Assembly: GCA_963837635.1 (NCBI GenBank)
Contig: CAWINY010000003.1
Span: forward strand, 682,001 to 746,000
Direction: 5' to 3'
Length of the DNA stretch: 64,000 nucleotides
Source of the DNA: CAWINY01 sp963837635
GTDB taxonomy: Bacteria; Acidobacteriota; Terriglobia; Terriglobales; Acidobacteriaceae
The notes beneath the pieces were generated by a model. It had not been told where the DNA came from. It did no database searches and saw nothing but the letters and a program-made list of their open reading frames with translations. Both the position numbers and the translations under genes were made by a program. Shown one piece after another: positions 54,531 to 63,258 of this stretch. How positions within the stretch are numbered: position 1 is the stretch's first letter; each line of letters starts with the position of its first letter.

Positions 54531-56942
54531 CTGGCGCGCTTAGGGGCATGGGTTGTGATTGGTCTGGCCTGGAGAGTGGAGGCACAGGCGGTCCCCGAGA
54601 GGGTTGGCGTAACGACTGCAACGCCACCCGTGTCGACTGCGGCATCCGGCAGTGACACGAAAACCAGCGCCACCGCTTCCGGCGACAAACTGGGAGCCGA
54701 GACCTCAAGCCCCTATGAACAACTGTTCGCCGCGGTGACGGTAAACGGGAAAGCCATCACTCAATTTGCAACTACCTTGCGAACCAAGGAAGGACGATTC
54801 CTGGTGCCGTTGGAGGTATTGCGCGACGCGCGGATCACGGGCTTGGCGGCGCCGGCCGTCAGCAAGGATGGACAAGACTACTATGCGCTGGATGCTTTGC
54901 CCGGGGCTCGCTATCAATTCGAGGAAGGCCAGCAGACCCTTTCCGTGCAAGTTCTACCATCGAGCTTTGAGAGCAGCATCTTTGACCATGCACAGCCACG
55001 CTATACACCCACGTCTCCGCCCTTCGGACTGATATTGAACCACGATATGCAGCTAGTCCGCACCTCCAGCGGACAGCAGTTCAGCGGATTGCTGGAAGGC
55101 GGGATGTTCAGTTCGCTAGGTGTGCTCACCAGTGACACGGTGAGCGCAAACCTTCTATCCGGCGCGCGTATGCGCCGGCTCGATACGCGCTTTACCAAAG
55201 AAATGCCGGGCCGGATGCGGGTGCTGACGATGGGAGATACCATCAGCGCGAGCGATACATGGGCGCAGTCGGTGCATTATGCAGGCGTCCAACTGTCCCG
55301 TAATTTTGCCATCCAGCCCTCCTTCATTCCGTTCGCCCTGCCGGCTATGCAGACGCAAGCCGCCGAGCCTTCCATGGTAGACATCTACATGAACAACGTG
55401 CTTGTCATGAAGCAAGCCGTCGATGCCGGGCCCTTCAGCATCCAGAATATTCCGGTCATTACCCCGCAAGGTGACATGCGCATGGTGGTAACGGATACGA
55501 CGGGCCGCCAGCAGGTGATTACGCGCAGCTACCTCAGCGTGAGCGAGTTGTTGCGCAAAGGCGTGAGTGCGTACAGCTATGAAGGCGGCATCATGCGCTG
55601 GGGAGAAGGTACCCCCAGCGATAGTTATCACACCCCGTTTGTTGCCGGTACCCATCGCTATGGATTGCGCGATCATGTAACCCTAAGTGTTCGCGGCGAA
55701 GTGCTGGGCGCCAATCAGACTTTTGGAATGGGATCGGAGTTCGGGCTAAAGCGGCTCGGGTTGGTGGAAGGGAATGTCGCCGTTAGCCACAGTAGCGCCG
55801 GCGTGGGAACCCTGGCTTACGGGCTAATACAACGGCAGACCCGCGCCTGGCAATTGGCGGGTTCGTTGCAGACTGCCAGTGGGTCTTTTCGCCAACTGGG
55901 ACTGGCTCCCGGGCAATCGGCGCCGCGATTGCAAGCCCAAGCGCAGGTGGGGCGTAGCTTCGGGCGGCTGGCTAACCTTGGGATTGGTTATCTATTACAC
56001 GAGTGCCAAGGTGTCGTGAGCTGTACGGCTCAGTACCAGCATCTCAGCGCCGCCACTGCTTCCGTGGGGCTGCGTTTGTGGAGTTGGGGAACCCTGGGCA
56101 GTTCGCTCACCTACTCGCCGGCGGTGCAGCACGGGGCGTCGCTTGGTCTAACCCTTTCGATCCCGCTGCATCAACTCCGGCAGGTTATGGCCAGTACAAC
56201 CCTATCGGGCGCGAGCAAGTCGGGTCTGGTGGAATTCCAGCAATCCTTGCCCAACGGCGATGGATACGGCTACCGCGCCCGCTTGAACAGCGACCACACT
56301 GACCTCGCCGCCGGCCTGGATTATCGAAACCGCTACGGGACGTATTCATTCGCCGCCGAGCGCTCCGGGAACGGCACGGAGTGGAGCACGGAAGAAAAAG
56401 GGGGAATCGTCTTCCTCGGAGGCCAGATTATGCCCACCCGTTGGCTGGATGAGAGTTTTGCTCTGGTGGACGTTCCCGGTCAACCGGGGATCCGGGTCTA
56501 CGCCAACAATCAGTACATTGCCAAGACCGATTGGCGGGGGAGGGCAGTGGTTCCGGTGGTGCCCTTCGACGGGAATGTCGTTCGCCTGGACGACAAAGAC
56601 GTGCCGGTCCAGCTTGCGATGGATCTGGCGGAACGCAGAGTGGTTCCGTTTTCCCGGACCGGTATGCTGGTGCGATTCAAAGCGGTGGAGACCAAAGGCG
56701 CCACGGTCGTGTTGCAGGCAGCCGATGGCAGCCCCCTTCCTCTTGGCTCTCAGGTGAGCGTAGCCGGCTCTGCCGAAGGATACGAGGTGGCTTACGACGG
56801 GGAAGTTTTCATCCCGGATCTGGTCACGCCCGCACAGCTCCATGTTCGGGGAAAAGGTTTTGAATGCGAGGTTGACGTTCCGAAGGCGCCGGACAGGGTG
56901 GAGTTGCCCCGCCTGGGGCCCTTCGGTTGCGGATCGAAATGA
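54531..56942 (+). CDS. Outer-membrane usher (FimD/CsuD-like)
   Basis: About 803 aa. The usher barrel secretes and assembles chaperone-bound subunits. Visible parts are an N-terminal periplasmic domain (LEVLRDARITGL; DYYALDALPGARYQFEEGQQ), the barrel with MDLYMNN-like PSMVDIYMNNVLVMKQAVDA and VTDTTGRQQVITRSYLSVSE, then a C-terminal domain with PGIRVYANNQYIAKTDWRGR and GFECEVDVPKA. The start is uncertain: no ATG suits the signal-like ARLGAWVVIGLAWRVEAQA. CTG 54531 (right after the chaperone stop) or GTG near 54555 are candidates. It ends with ATGA overlapping the next subunit. Confidence 0.87.
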   Translation: MARLGAWVVIGLAWRVEAQAVPERVGVTTATPPVSTAASGSDTKTSATASGDKLGAETSSPYEQLFAAVTVNGKAITQFATTLRTKEGRFLVPLEVLRDARITGLAAPAVSKDGQDYYALDALPGARYQFEEGQQTLSVQVLPSSFESSIFDHAQPRYTPTSPPFGLILNHDMQLVRTSSGQQFSGLLEGGMFSSLGVLTSDTVSANLLSGARMRRLDTRFTKEMPGRMRVLTMGDTISASDTWAQSVHYAGVQLSRNFAIQPSFIPFALPAMQTQAAEPSMVDIYMNNVLVMKQAVDAGPFSIQNIPVITPQGDMRMVVTDTTGRQQVITRSYLSVSELLRKGVSAYSYEGGIMRWGEGTPSDSYHTPFVAGTHRYGLRDHVTLSVRGEVLGANQTFGMGSEFGLKRLGLVEGNVAVSHSSAGVGTLAYGLIQRQTRAWQLAGSLQTASGSFRQLGLAPGQSAPRLQAQAQVGRSFGRLANLGIGYLLHECQGVVSCTAQYQHLSAATASVGLRLWSWGTLGSSLTYSPAVQHGASLGLTLSIPLHQLRQVMASTTLSGASKSGLVEFQQSLPNGDGYGYRARLNSDHTDLAAGLDYRNRYGTYSFAAERSGNGTEWSTEEKGGIVFLGGQIMPTRWLDESFALVDVPGQPGIRVYANNQYIAKTDWRGRAVVPVVPFDGNVVRLDDKDVPVQLAMDLAERRVVPFSRTGMLVRFKAVETKGATVVLQAADGSPLPLGSQVSVAGSAEGYEVAYDGEVFIPDLVTPAQLHVRGKGFECEVDVPKAPDRVELPRLGPFGCGSK

Positions 56943-57415
56943 GAATGGGCGCTTCAATCCGGCTGTTGAGTCTATGGACTGCGTTGGCTTTGTCGCCGCA
57001 GGCGGCGCAGGCGGCGAGCTGTACCGTCGTCAACTCCGGAATTTATTTTGGCGCCTACGATTCGCTCTCCGATCAGCCACGAGACAGCAATGCCAGTCTC
57101 CAGAGCACGTGCCAAGGCTCCGCGGGAGAGAACGTGAGCTTCGCGGTGGGTGTAAGCGAGCTCTCCGGAAGTGGATCCTCGTTGAGCTTGTCCAGTGGCC
57201 ATGGCTATCTCCAGTACAACCTGTACTTGGATGCCGGACGTACTCTGACATGGGGCGATGGCACCAACGGCACCAGCACAATTCAAGATTCGGTCACCAT
57301 CGTGTCCGGCACGGCCAGCAAGAGCTTTACCGTGTATGGGCGCATCCACGGCGGGCAATACAACGCACTGCCTGGCACCTATGCCGGTCAATTGGTGATG
57401 ACGGTAAATTACTAG
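56939..57415 (+). CDS. SCPU-domain subunit, possible pilus tip or adaptor
   Basis: The protein is 158 aa from ATG 56939, overlapping the usher stop (ATGA). The signal peptide is around IRLLSLWTALALSPQAAQA. The domain is more diverged than the other three subunits: SCTVVNSGIYFGAYDSLSDQ, LQSTCQGSAGENVSFAVG and LQYNLYLDAGRTLTWGDGTN, ending YAGQLVMTVNY. Position after the usher and divergence suggest a tip/adhesin-like subunit (CsuE position), although CsuE has two domains. Its stop codon lies in the CTAG target of the IS5-family insertion. Confidence 0.82.
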   Translation: MRMGASIRLLSLWTALALSPQAAQAASCTVVNSGIYFGAYDSLSDQPRDSNASLQSTCQGSAGENVSFAVGVSELSGSGSSLSLSSGHGYLQYNLYLDAGRTLTWGDGTNGTSTIQDSVTIVSGTASKSFTVYGRIHGGQYNALPGTYAGQLVMTVNY

Positions 57416-58307
57416 AGCGTGTTTCATAAATAGGTTCGGCCTCAGCTTAGGTACTTACGTACGAGGCGGGTGAACTGATGAGCTTCTGTCATGAAGAAGC
57501 GGCAGAAGCTGTTGACGGACGAGCAGTGGCAACTGATTGAACCTTTGCTTCCCGAACCGAAGCGCCGGCGGGACAACCGGGGGCGACCGTGGGCACCGAA
57601 CCGGGCCTGTTTTGAAGGCATTCTGTGGATTCTGCAAACCGGAGCGGCATGGCGGTTTCTGCCGGACGAGTTCCCCTCACCCGCGACCTGCTGGCGGCGG
57701 TTGAAGCAATGGGAAGATGAAGGCGTCTGGCTGAATGCGTGGCGCGCCTTGCTCGGTGCGCTGGATGAGGAAGGGCTGCTCCAGTGGGACGAGACCTTCC
57801 TGGACGGCAGCTTCGCGCCGGCAAAAAAAGGGGCGCTGCCGTCGGTAAAACCAAGCGGGGCAAGGGAACGAAGTGGATGGTACTGGTCGACGGTCAAGGT
57901 CTTCCGCTGGGAGTTCGGCTGGAAAGTGCCTCTCCGGCAGAAGTTACGCTTGCGGAAGCCACGCTCGCCGAAGTCCGCGTCCCGCGCCCGAAAGGACGGC
58001 CGCGGCAAAAGCCCGAGCGCATAATCGCTGACCGTGGTTATGACTCCGACCCGCTGCGTGAGCGACTGAAGAAGCGAGGCATCGAGCTGATTGCGCCCTA
58101 CCGCAAGAACAACAAGGAACGGCGCTACGAAGATGGCCGTAAACTGCGGCGGTATCTGCGTCGCTGGATCGTGGAGCGAACCAATGCATGGCTTGGCCAG
58201 TTCCGCCGATTGCTGGTTCGTCATGAGCATCTGCTCTCCACCTACCGCGCCTTCTTCTACCTTGCCTGTTTCTGGATTACGCTGAGGCGCTGTTTATGAA
58301 ACACGCT
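57416..58307 (+). mobile_element. IS5-family (IS427-like) insertion sequence, 892 bp
   Basis: Perfect 15-base terminal inverted repeats AGCGTGTTTCATAAA (57416-57430) and TTTATGAAACACGCT (58293-58307) lie within a direct CTAG duplication (57412-57415 and 58308-58311). CTAG is the stop-codon site shared by the two convergent SCPU genes. Confidence 0.92.
57491..58299 (+). CDS. IS5-family transposase made by -1 frameshifting
   Basis: Two overlapping frames (57491-58024 and a second frame ending at 58299) join at the slippery A7 run 57823-57829 (GGCAAAAAAAGGG). The first frame has LTDEQWQLIEPLLPEPKRR, RGRPWAPNRACFEGILWILQ and WDETFLDGSFAPAKK (first Asp). The shifted frame has WMVLVDGQGLPLGVRLESAS, IIADRGYDSDPLRERLKKRG (second Asp) and YLRRWIVERTNAWLGQFRRL (Glu). 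Programmed -1 shifting is known for IS427-group IS5 elements. All catalytic motifs are present, so the element may be active. Confidence 0.9.
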
Positions 58308-58793
58308 CTAGTAGCTCAAGGTGATGATCACAGTGTCGGCGTAGGTTCCGGCGGCCACGGCTTGGCCACGGGGAATTTTGCCGTAGACGGTAATGGCCTG
58401 GGCGGTGCCATTCGCCGCCTGGGGAACACCCGTCACGCCATCCCATACCGTCGATCCGCCTGACGTGGTGTAGAGCTGATAGTTCAAGGTGGTGTTGCCG
58501 CTCGCCATCTGGCGTGTCGGACTGCCGGTAGCAGCATTTGCGCCCTGGCCCAGCAGGATCGCAGTGTTCGTCCCATTGGTGCACTGCATGGTGAAGGTGC
58601 CGCTGGCGGTGGTGTCGGCGTTGGCTGCTGGGTCGTAGTTTCCAAATGCCACGGCGGCGCCGGAGGACACTGAACAGGCGTTGACTACGGTGGCGCTTAC
58701 TGCCAAGGTCCCAGTGGCTTGGCCGGCGAAGGCATCGAGGGATAACAGCCCGCTCACGCTCGCCAGCAACAGAATTGTCTTGAACAGATTCAT
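58308..58793 (-). CDS. Spore coat U (SCPU) domain pilin subunit
   Basis: The protein is 161 aa from ATG 58793, with signal peptide MNLFKTILLLASVSGLLSLD. Mature features are TGTLAVSATVVNACSVSSGA, VAFGNYDPAAN, FTMQCTNGTNTAILLGQG and LNYQLYTTSGG, ending YADTVIITLSY. It is very close in layout to the 51782 and 53228 subunits, suggesting gene duplication. It is convergent with the pilus operon; its stop codon is the TAG of the IS5 target site. Confidence 0.87.
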   Translation of the reverse strand: MNLFKTILLLASVSGLLSLDAFAGQATGTLAVSATVVNACSVSSGAAVAFGNYDPAANADTTASGTFTMQCTNGTNTAILLGQGANAATGSPTRQMASGNTTLNYQLYTTSGGSTVWDGVTGVPQAANGTAQAITVYGKIPRGQAVAAGTYADTVIITLSY

Positions 58794-59157
58794 GGGTAAA
58801 TGTTTCCCGATGGTCCTTGTCCCCAGTCGGGTCGGCACCCACGATCTGCTGCGAAGATCCACACGCGCCTCCGGAGAATCAACCTGACCCCGGTTAACCT
58901 GCTCTTCGCCACGCCACCTATACCACGCCACCTATACATGGATGCAACGAAACCTGGTTGTGGCCCGATTTCGCGTTACCAACGGAACACGAGCGCGTGG
59001 CGTAACCAAATTGCGTTGGAAAGTACAGTTTACATGTTGCCTCGGTGCTTGACAGCTGCGGAGTGCTTGATCATGCGCCGAAGGGGTTCCCGATATGGGA
59101 ATAGTGCCATTTTGGAACCCTTGAATAGCTGAAGCGATCTTCGAAATGCAAGGGCGG

Positions 59158-59332
59158 CTAATTCGATCTGGCCACCACCACGGTAGCGTCATCCTCGAAG
59201 GAGCCGTTGCGCGATGGCGTCCGGGGCGGCCTTGGCCAATTCCGGAAACTCATTCAAGTCCCAGCGCGTACGCAGTCCATCCGAGTGCACGATGAGGATA
59301 CAGTTCGGGGTCCAGGGATGTTCCAAGGGCAC
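59158..59332 (-). pseudogene. C-terminal remnant of a PP2C/SpoIIE-type phosphatase
   Basis: On the minus strand one frame reads VPLEHPWTPNCILIVHSDGL, RTRW and DLNEFPELAKAAPDAIAQRL. A frame change near 59190-59200 then continues as EDDATVVVARSN and a stop. The HSDGL and DDATVVVAR motifs are the last two metal/active-site blocks of SpoIIE/RsbU-like phosphatases that regulate anti-sigma systems. The upstream domain cannot be followed with confidence to 59590, so the gene is truncated as well as frameshifted. The rest of 58794-59590 holds nothing else I recognise. Confidence 0.65.
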
Positions 59333-59590
59333 CGGGGGTTGGCCCGGCCTGGTTCACTCCACTTCATAGTGACCATCGAACCAAAACGGGAACGCTCTGG
59401 GAATTGGAAGGCATCGAGCCATTGCCCAGGCGCCAAGGCGTATGCTTTACTCGTTTTCGCCGTTGGCGGGTGCTTAGGCCAGGCTCGTTGCGGCCTGCCA
59501 AGAAATCTGCTCCGCTGCCGTTGCTTAGCGCCAGGGGAGAATTGGAGATGCCGAGGCCTGTCCCTTCGTGGGCTTGCCTGAGCGGCTGTC

Positions 59591-60478
59591 ATGTTTACAC
59601 GCACCCCCGCTGAACTGCAGACTCTGATCGCGCAAATCGACCACTCTATCTACAACCACGACCACTGGTATGAGGCGCTGATGGCCACGCTGACGTGCCA
59701 TTTGCCCTACGACGAGCACGATATTCACGAGGAGGCTTTCCGGCGCTGCCGCTTTGGTCAGTGGTTCTACGGGGACGGGCAGAGATTGCTGCAAGATCAT
59801 ACGTCCTTTGTCGCCATCGAAGGCGCGCACCGGCGCATGCACCAGTTAGCGGCGCGCATCCTGCTCATGGTCGCCGAGGGCCAGCCCGTTCAGGTGCAAG
59901 AATACGAGATGTTCACCAGCGCGGTGAAAAGTCTGCGTCTGGAAACCACCACCCTGAAGCGTGAACTGGAGGACCTGCTCTCGCATGTCGATCCCCTCAC
60001 CGGCGTCACCAGTCGGACCAGCATGCTCACCGCGCTGCGCGAACTCCACGCCATGGTGAAACGGCAGGTGATGCAATGCTGCCTGGTCATGATGGACCTG
60101 GATCACTTCAAAGCCATCAACGATAACTACGGACATCAGGCGGGTGACAGCGTGCTGATCGCCTGCGCGCAGTTTCTGATGCGGCATCTCCGTCCTTATG
60201 ACAAAATCTTTCGGTACGGAGGAGAAGAATTCGTCATCAGCCTGCAAAACGCCAGTCCGGAAATCACCTTGGGCGCGGTCGACCATCTGCGCGAGGGCCT
60301 AGCGAAGACCCCGATCTACCATAAGGATATGCTCATCGGCGTGACTGCTTCCTTTGGAGTCGCCGCGCTGGATCCCAAATTCAGTGTGGAGCAATGCCTG
60401 GAACACGCCGATCAGGCTCTGTACCTGGCGAAGACCGCGGGGCGCAACTGCGCACGGGCGTGGCTAGGTGCATCGTGA
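59591..60478 (+). CDS. Diguanylate cyclase with CZB zinc-sensing domain (DgcZ-like)
   Basis: The protein is 295 aa. Residues about 10-125 form a chemoreceptor zinc-binding (CZB) helical domain, with IDHSIYNHDHWYEALM, CRFGQWFYGDGQRLL and AHRRMHQLAARIL supplying His and Cys ligands. Residues about 130-290 form a GGDEF domain: HVDPLTGVTSRTSMLTALRE, MMDLDHFKAINDNYGHQAGD and the signature RYGGEEF. The order and length match E. coli DgcZ (YdeH), which makes c-di-GMP under zinc control and promotes surface adhesion. Being next to a pilus locus suggests control of attachment (inference). No I-site RxxD is obvious before GGEEF. Confidence 0.9.
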   Translation: MFTRTPAELQTLIAQIDHSIYNHDHWYEALMATLTCHLPYDEHDIHEEAFRRCRFGQWFYGDGQRLLQDHTSFVAIEGAHRRMHQLAARILLMVAEGQPVQVQEYEMFTSAVKSLRLETTTLKRELEDLLSHVDPLTGVTSRTSMLTALRELHAMVKRQVMQCCLVMMDLDHFKAINDNYGHQAGDSVLIACAQFLMRHLRPYDKIFRYGGEEFVISLQNASPEITLGAVDHLREGLAKTPIYHKDMLIGVTASFGVAALDPKFSVEQCLEHADQALYLAKTAGRNCARAWLGAS

Positions 60479-60569
60479 GGCGACTAAACTAGCTAGGCGC
60501 CGCTGAAGCCGCGCCCTTTCAAACACGCACTGCCTTATGTCCTTAATTGTGAAATTGTGACGCACTACA

Positions 60570-62306
60570 CTAGCGCGGCAAGCCTGTTTCCGGCGTTCGC
60601 ACGTCACAGACGCAAAGCTGCAGGTTGGAGCCGTATTCAGGATTCCAGTTCTGCTCGACGGTATAAGCCAGTTCGAACACGTCTCCGGCGCGCAGATGGG
60701 AAAGCGAAGCGGCCTTATGCCAGGCGAGAGCGTCGAGCGAGGGTGCTCCATTTCTGGCGTCAGCCTGCCGGACGCGCAGTTTGGCATGCTTTTCCTTCAG
60801 AATTCTCGGTGGGAACACCAGGCGCGCGTTGCTGGTGGTGAATACCGGTTCGGGGTTGCCCATGCCGAAGGGCTCCATCCGCTGCAACGCTTCGAAGAAC
60901 CGGGGCGTTACCTCGTCAAGCGATAGTTCTGCATCAACGCTCAAGGTACGTTCCAGATCTGCGAGCGTGAGATGGGCGCGGGCGTAGTTGTCCAGACGCG
61001 CACGAAGCTCGGGGATGTTGGTGCTGGGCAGGGCGAATCCGACGGCGTGGGCATGGCCGCCATAACGGGTGAATAAATCCGCGCAGCTTTCCAGCGCTTC
61101 TAGCAGGTGGAAGTTGTCGGTCGAGCGGCCCGATCCCTGCGCCTGATGGCCATCGCGCGCGATCACCAGCGCGGGACGGCAAAAGCGCTCGACCACACGG
61201 GAAGCGGCGATGCCGATCACGCCCTTGTGCCAGCCCTCGCCATCCACCACCAGCAACCAGGCGTCGCGCAGCGCCGGATCCGCGGCAATTCGTCCCTCGA
61301 CGGCGAGGACAATTCTCGCCTCTTCCTGCTGCCGCTCCTGGTTGAGCCGGGTGAGGCGTTCGGCCAGATCGCGGGCCAGCGTAGGGTCGCGCAGGCCGAA
61401 CAGGTCGATGACGTCGCGGGCCACGTCCATGCGCCCGGCGGCGTTGAGCCGGGGCGCCACGCGAAAAGCCACGTCGGAGGAGGTGATGGCGCGCGAGTGG
61501 GTGAGCGCCGCGGCTTCCAGCAGAGCCTTCAAGCCCGGGTTCACGGGCGAGCGCAGTCCCTCCAGGCCAAGCTTGGCGAAGACGCGGTTTTCGCCGGTGA
61601 GCGGTACGGCATCGGCAATGGTCGCGATCGCCACTACTTTCAAGAACGAGGGCAGCAGGCGTTCGCGTCCATTCTTTTCCAGCAATGCCTGCGCGACCTT
61701 GAACGCCACGCCCGCGCCGCACAATTGCTTGCAGGGATAGCCGCATCCCGCTTGATTGGGATTGAGCACGGCGAGCGCTTGCGGCACGCCTTCGCTTGCA
61801 TCGGGCAGATGGTGGTCGGTGACGATCAGGTCGAGCCCCAGGCGATGGCAGGTGTCTGCGGCGGCAAAGGCGCGGATGCCGGTATCGACGCTGATCACCA
61901 GCCGGATGCCGTCGGCGGCGGCGCGCTCCAGCACGTCGTCGCGCATGCCATAGCCCTCACGGATGCGGTGCGGCACATGGAAATCGGCGCTTCCGCCGCA
62001 GAGTTCGATGGCGGTCTTCAGAATGACGATCGCCATGGTGCCATCCACGTCGTAGTCGCCGTAGATCAGGATTTTTTCGTTGCCTGCAATCGCAGCCCGC
62101 AGCCGCTCAACGGCTACGGCCATGCCCTGCATCGCGTATGGCGAATGCAGGTGATCGAGGGAGGGGGAGAGAAAACGGCGCGCCTGTTCAGGATCAATCA
62201 CGCCGCGCTGCGCCAGCAGGCAAGCGAGGAGCGGGGAAACCTCAAGCTCCGCCGCGAGCAAAGCCGCAGCCTCAGAATCCAGCGAATTGCGAGTTTTCCA
62301 GAGCAC
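60570..62306 (-). CDS. recJ: Single-stranded-DNA-specific exonuclease RecJ
   Basis: RecJ is a 5'-3' single-strand exonuclease in recombination and mismatch repair. The 578-residue DHH-family protein has the metal motifs KILIYGDYDVDGTMAIVILK, VISVDTGIRAF, DLIVTDHHLPDASEG and NPNQAGCGYPCKQLCGAGVA. The DHHA1 domain has DGHQAQGSGRSTDNFHLLEA and RYGGHAHAVGFAL. An OB-like C-terminal domain ends TPETGLPR. The start is GTG 62306, three bases after the upstream gene's stop, so the two are probably co-transcribed. It is the second recombination nuclease locus in this window besides addAB. Confidence 0.94.
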   Translation of the reverse strand: MLWKTRNSLDSEAAALLAAELEVSPLLACLLAQRGVIDPEQARRFLSPSLDHLHSPYAMQGMAVAVERLRAAIAGNEKILIYGDYDVDGTMAIVILKTAIELCGGSADFHVPHRIREGYGMRDDVLERAAADGIRLVISVDTGIRAFAAADTCHRLGLDLIVTDHHLPDASEGVPQALAVLNPNQAGCGYPCKQLCGAGVAFKVAQALLEKNGRERLLPSFLKVVAIATIADAVPLTGENRVFAKLGLEGLRSPVNPGLKALLEAAALTHSRAITSSDVAFRVAPRLNAAGRMDVARDVIDLFGLRDPTLARDLAERLTRLNQERQQEEARIVLAVEGRIAADPALRDAWLLVVDGEGWHKGVIGIAASRVVERFCRPALVIARDGHQAQGSGRSTDNFHLLEALESCADLFTRYGGHAHAVGFALPSTNIPELRARLDNYARAHLTLADLERTLSVDAELSLDEVTPRFFEALQRMEPFGMGNPEPVFTTSNARLVFPPRILKEKHAKLRVRQADARNGAPSLDALAWHKAASLSHLRAGDVFELAYTVEQNWNPEYGSNLQLCVCDVRTPETGLPR

Positions 62307-62309
62307 CGC

Positions 62310-62774
62310 TCAGTGCTCGTCGTCGGGATCGATGTCGAGGGTCATGCCGCCGCACTCTTCCACCAAGTCGAGCAGGCGCTGATAGCGCTCGTACCAGTCG
62401 GTGGCGACCTCGTAGAGAAAGAGCACTCCCTGGTAAGGCCAGCCGATTTGCACAAAGCCGGTGCGGCCGACGAAAGGACGCAGCGCGCGCGCCTCTTCGA
62501 AGTCGTCGTCGTTGGCGTAGGGGCTGGAGCGCAGGCGATCGATCAGGTATTCGAGATCCTCCGGCTTCAGCAGGACATCGTTCATGGTCAGGAACGGCGC
62601 GCCCGAGGCCTTGGCGAGCTCCACGAAGTCCTTCCAGCTTTCCGGATTATCGGCCGGGTCCCACATGACACTGGTGATGTCTTCGCTCACGTAGCCCCGG
62701 AAGCGGCGCATGCCGTGGCCTTCGATGAAGGCAGTCATGTCGTCTTTCGTGCAGGTCAGATCCACTGGTTCCAT
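62310..62774 (-). CDS. Hypothetical protein, 154 aa, upstream of recJ
   Basis: ATG 62774 follows GGAGG at 9 bases. The protein is acidic and soluble, with MRRFRGYVSEDITSVMWDPA, APFLTMNDVLLKPEDLEYLI, TGFVQIGWPYQGVLFLYEVA and a C-terminal DIDPDDEH. It looks like a conserved acidobacterial protein of unknown role. There is no signal peptide. Tight linkage to recJ suggests a shared transcript, not necessarily a shared function. Confidence 0.7.
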   Translation of the reverse strand: MEPVDLTCTKDDMTAFIEGHGMRRFRGYVSEDITSVMWDPADNPESWKDFVELAKASGAPFLTMNDVLLKPEDLEYLIDRLRSSPYANDDDFEEARALRPFVGRTGFVQIGWPYQGVLFLYEVATDWYERYQRLLDLVEECGGMTLDIDPDDEH

Positions 62775-62860
62775 TCGGGGACCTCCGTTCGTGCCGATTG
62801 AGTGCAATTCACCATCATACATCCCCCGGCAGCGCTTATCGGTGGTCAGCGGTCACTGGA

Positions 62861-62946
62861 CTGTAGCGCTGGCGTCTCGCCGGCGGGCCCCAGCGTGCTA
62901 GCGGTGCTCCAGGCAAGAGCCCGCCGGCGAGACGCCAGCGCTACAG
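62861..62946. repeat. REPIN-like inverted doublet (TGTAGCGCTGGCGTCTCGCC type)
   Basis: Arms CTGTAGCGCTGGCGTCTCGC and GCGAGACGCCAGCGCTACAG are separated by about 45 bases. It lies in the divergent gap between the 154-aa gene and DUF507. Same family as 2918-2984. Confidence 0.85.
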
Positions 62947-62978
62947 CGTATGCTAAACTGAAATTTCTGAGTCTTCCC

Positions 62979-63257
62979 ATGCTCCTGTCGAAAGAATATG
63001 TGGGCTATCTGGCCCGCGCAATCACGAAGAAATTAGTTGAGGGCGAGTTCATCGAAACGGCCGACAAGGCTGCCCTCGGGGCGCGCGTCCACGCCGCCAT
63101 GTTGGAGGAACTGGGGGTGGAAGATCGCATCAGCGACGAGGTCCGCCTCATCCTGGAAGCCTACTCCGACGAGATGCGCAAGACCGGGGCGGACTACCAG
63201 GAGATGTTTAAAAAAGTGAAGAACGAGCTGGTGCGCAAGTACAAGGCGGTGCTCTGA
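62979..63257 (+). CDS. DUF507 protein, first paralogue (92 aa)
   Basis: From ATG 62979 the protein reads MLLSKEYVGYLARAITKKLV, with VEDRISDEVRLILEAYSDEM and a C-terminal FKKVKNELVRKYKAVL. It is all-helical and charged, and matches the DUF507 pattern seen in Acidobacteriota, Deltaproteobacteria and Aquificae. It is followed one base later by a second DUF507 gene, so the two products may form a hetero-complex. Function is unknown. Confidence 0.85.
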   Translation: MLLSKEYVGYLARAITKKLVEGEFIETADKAALGARVHAAMLEELGVEDRISDEVRLILEAYSDEMRKTGADYQEMFKKVKNELVRKYKAVL

Positions 63258-63258
63258 G

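Noticed and set aside
51581..59600. Genomic island integrated at tRNA-Thr
   Set aside because: No integrase gene and no second copy of the tRNA 3' end were seen in the window, so pilus-island integration at this tRNA is not supported.
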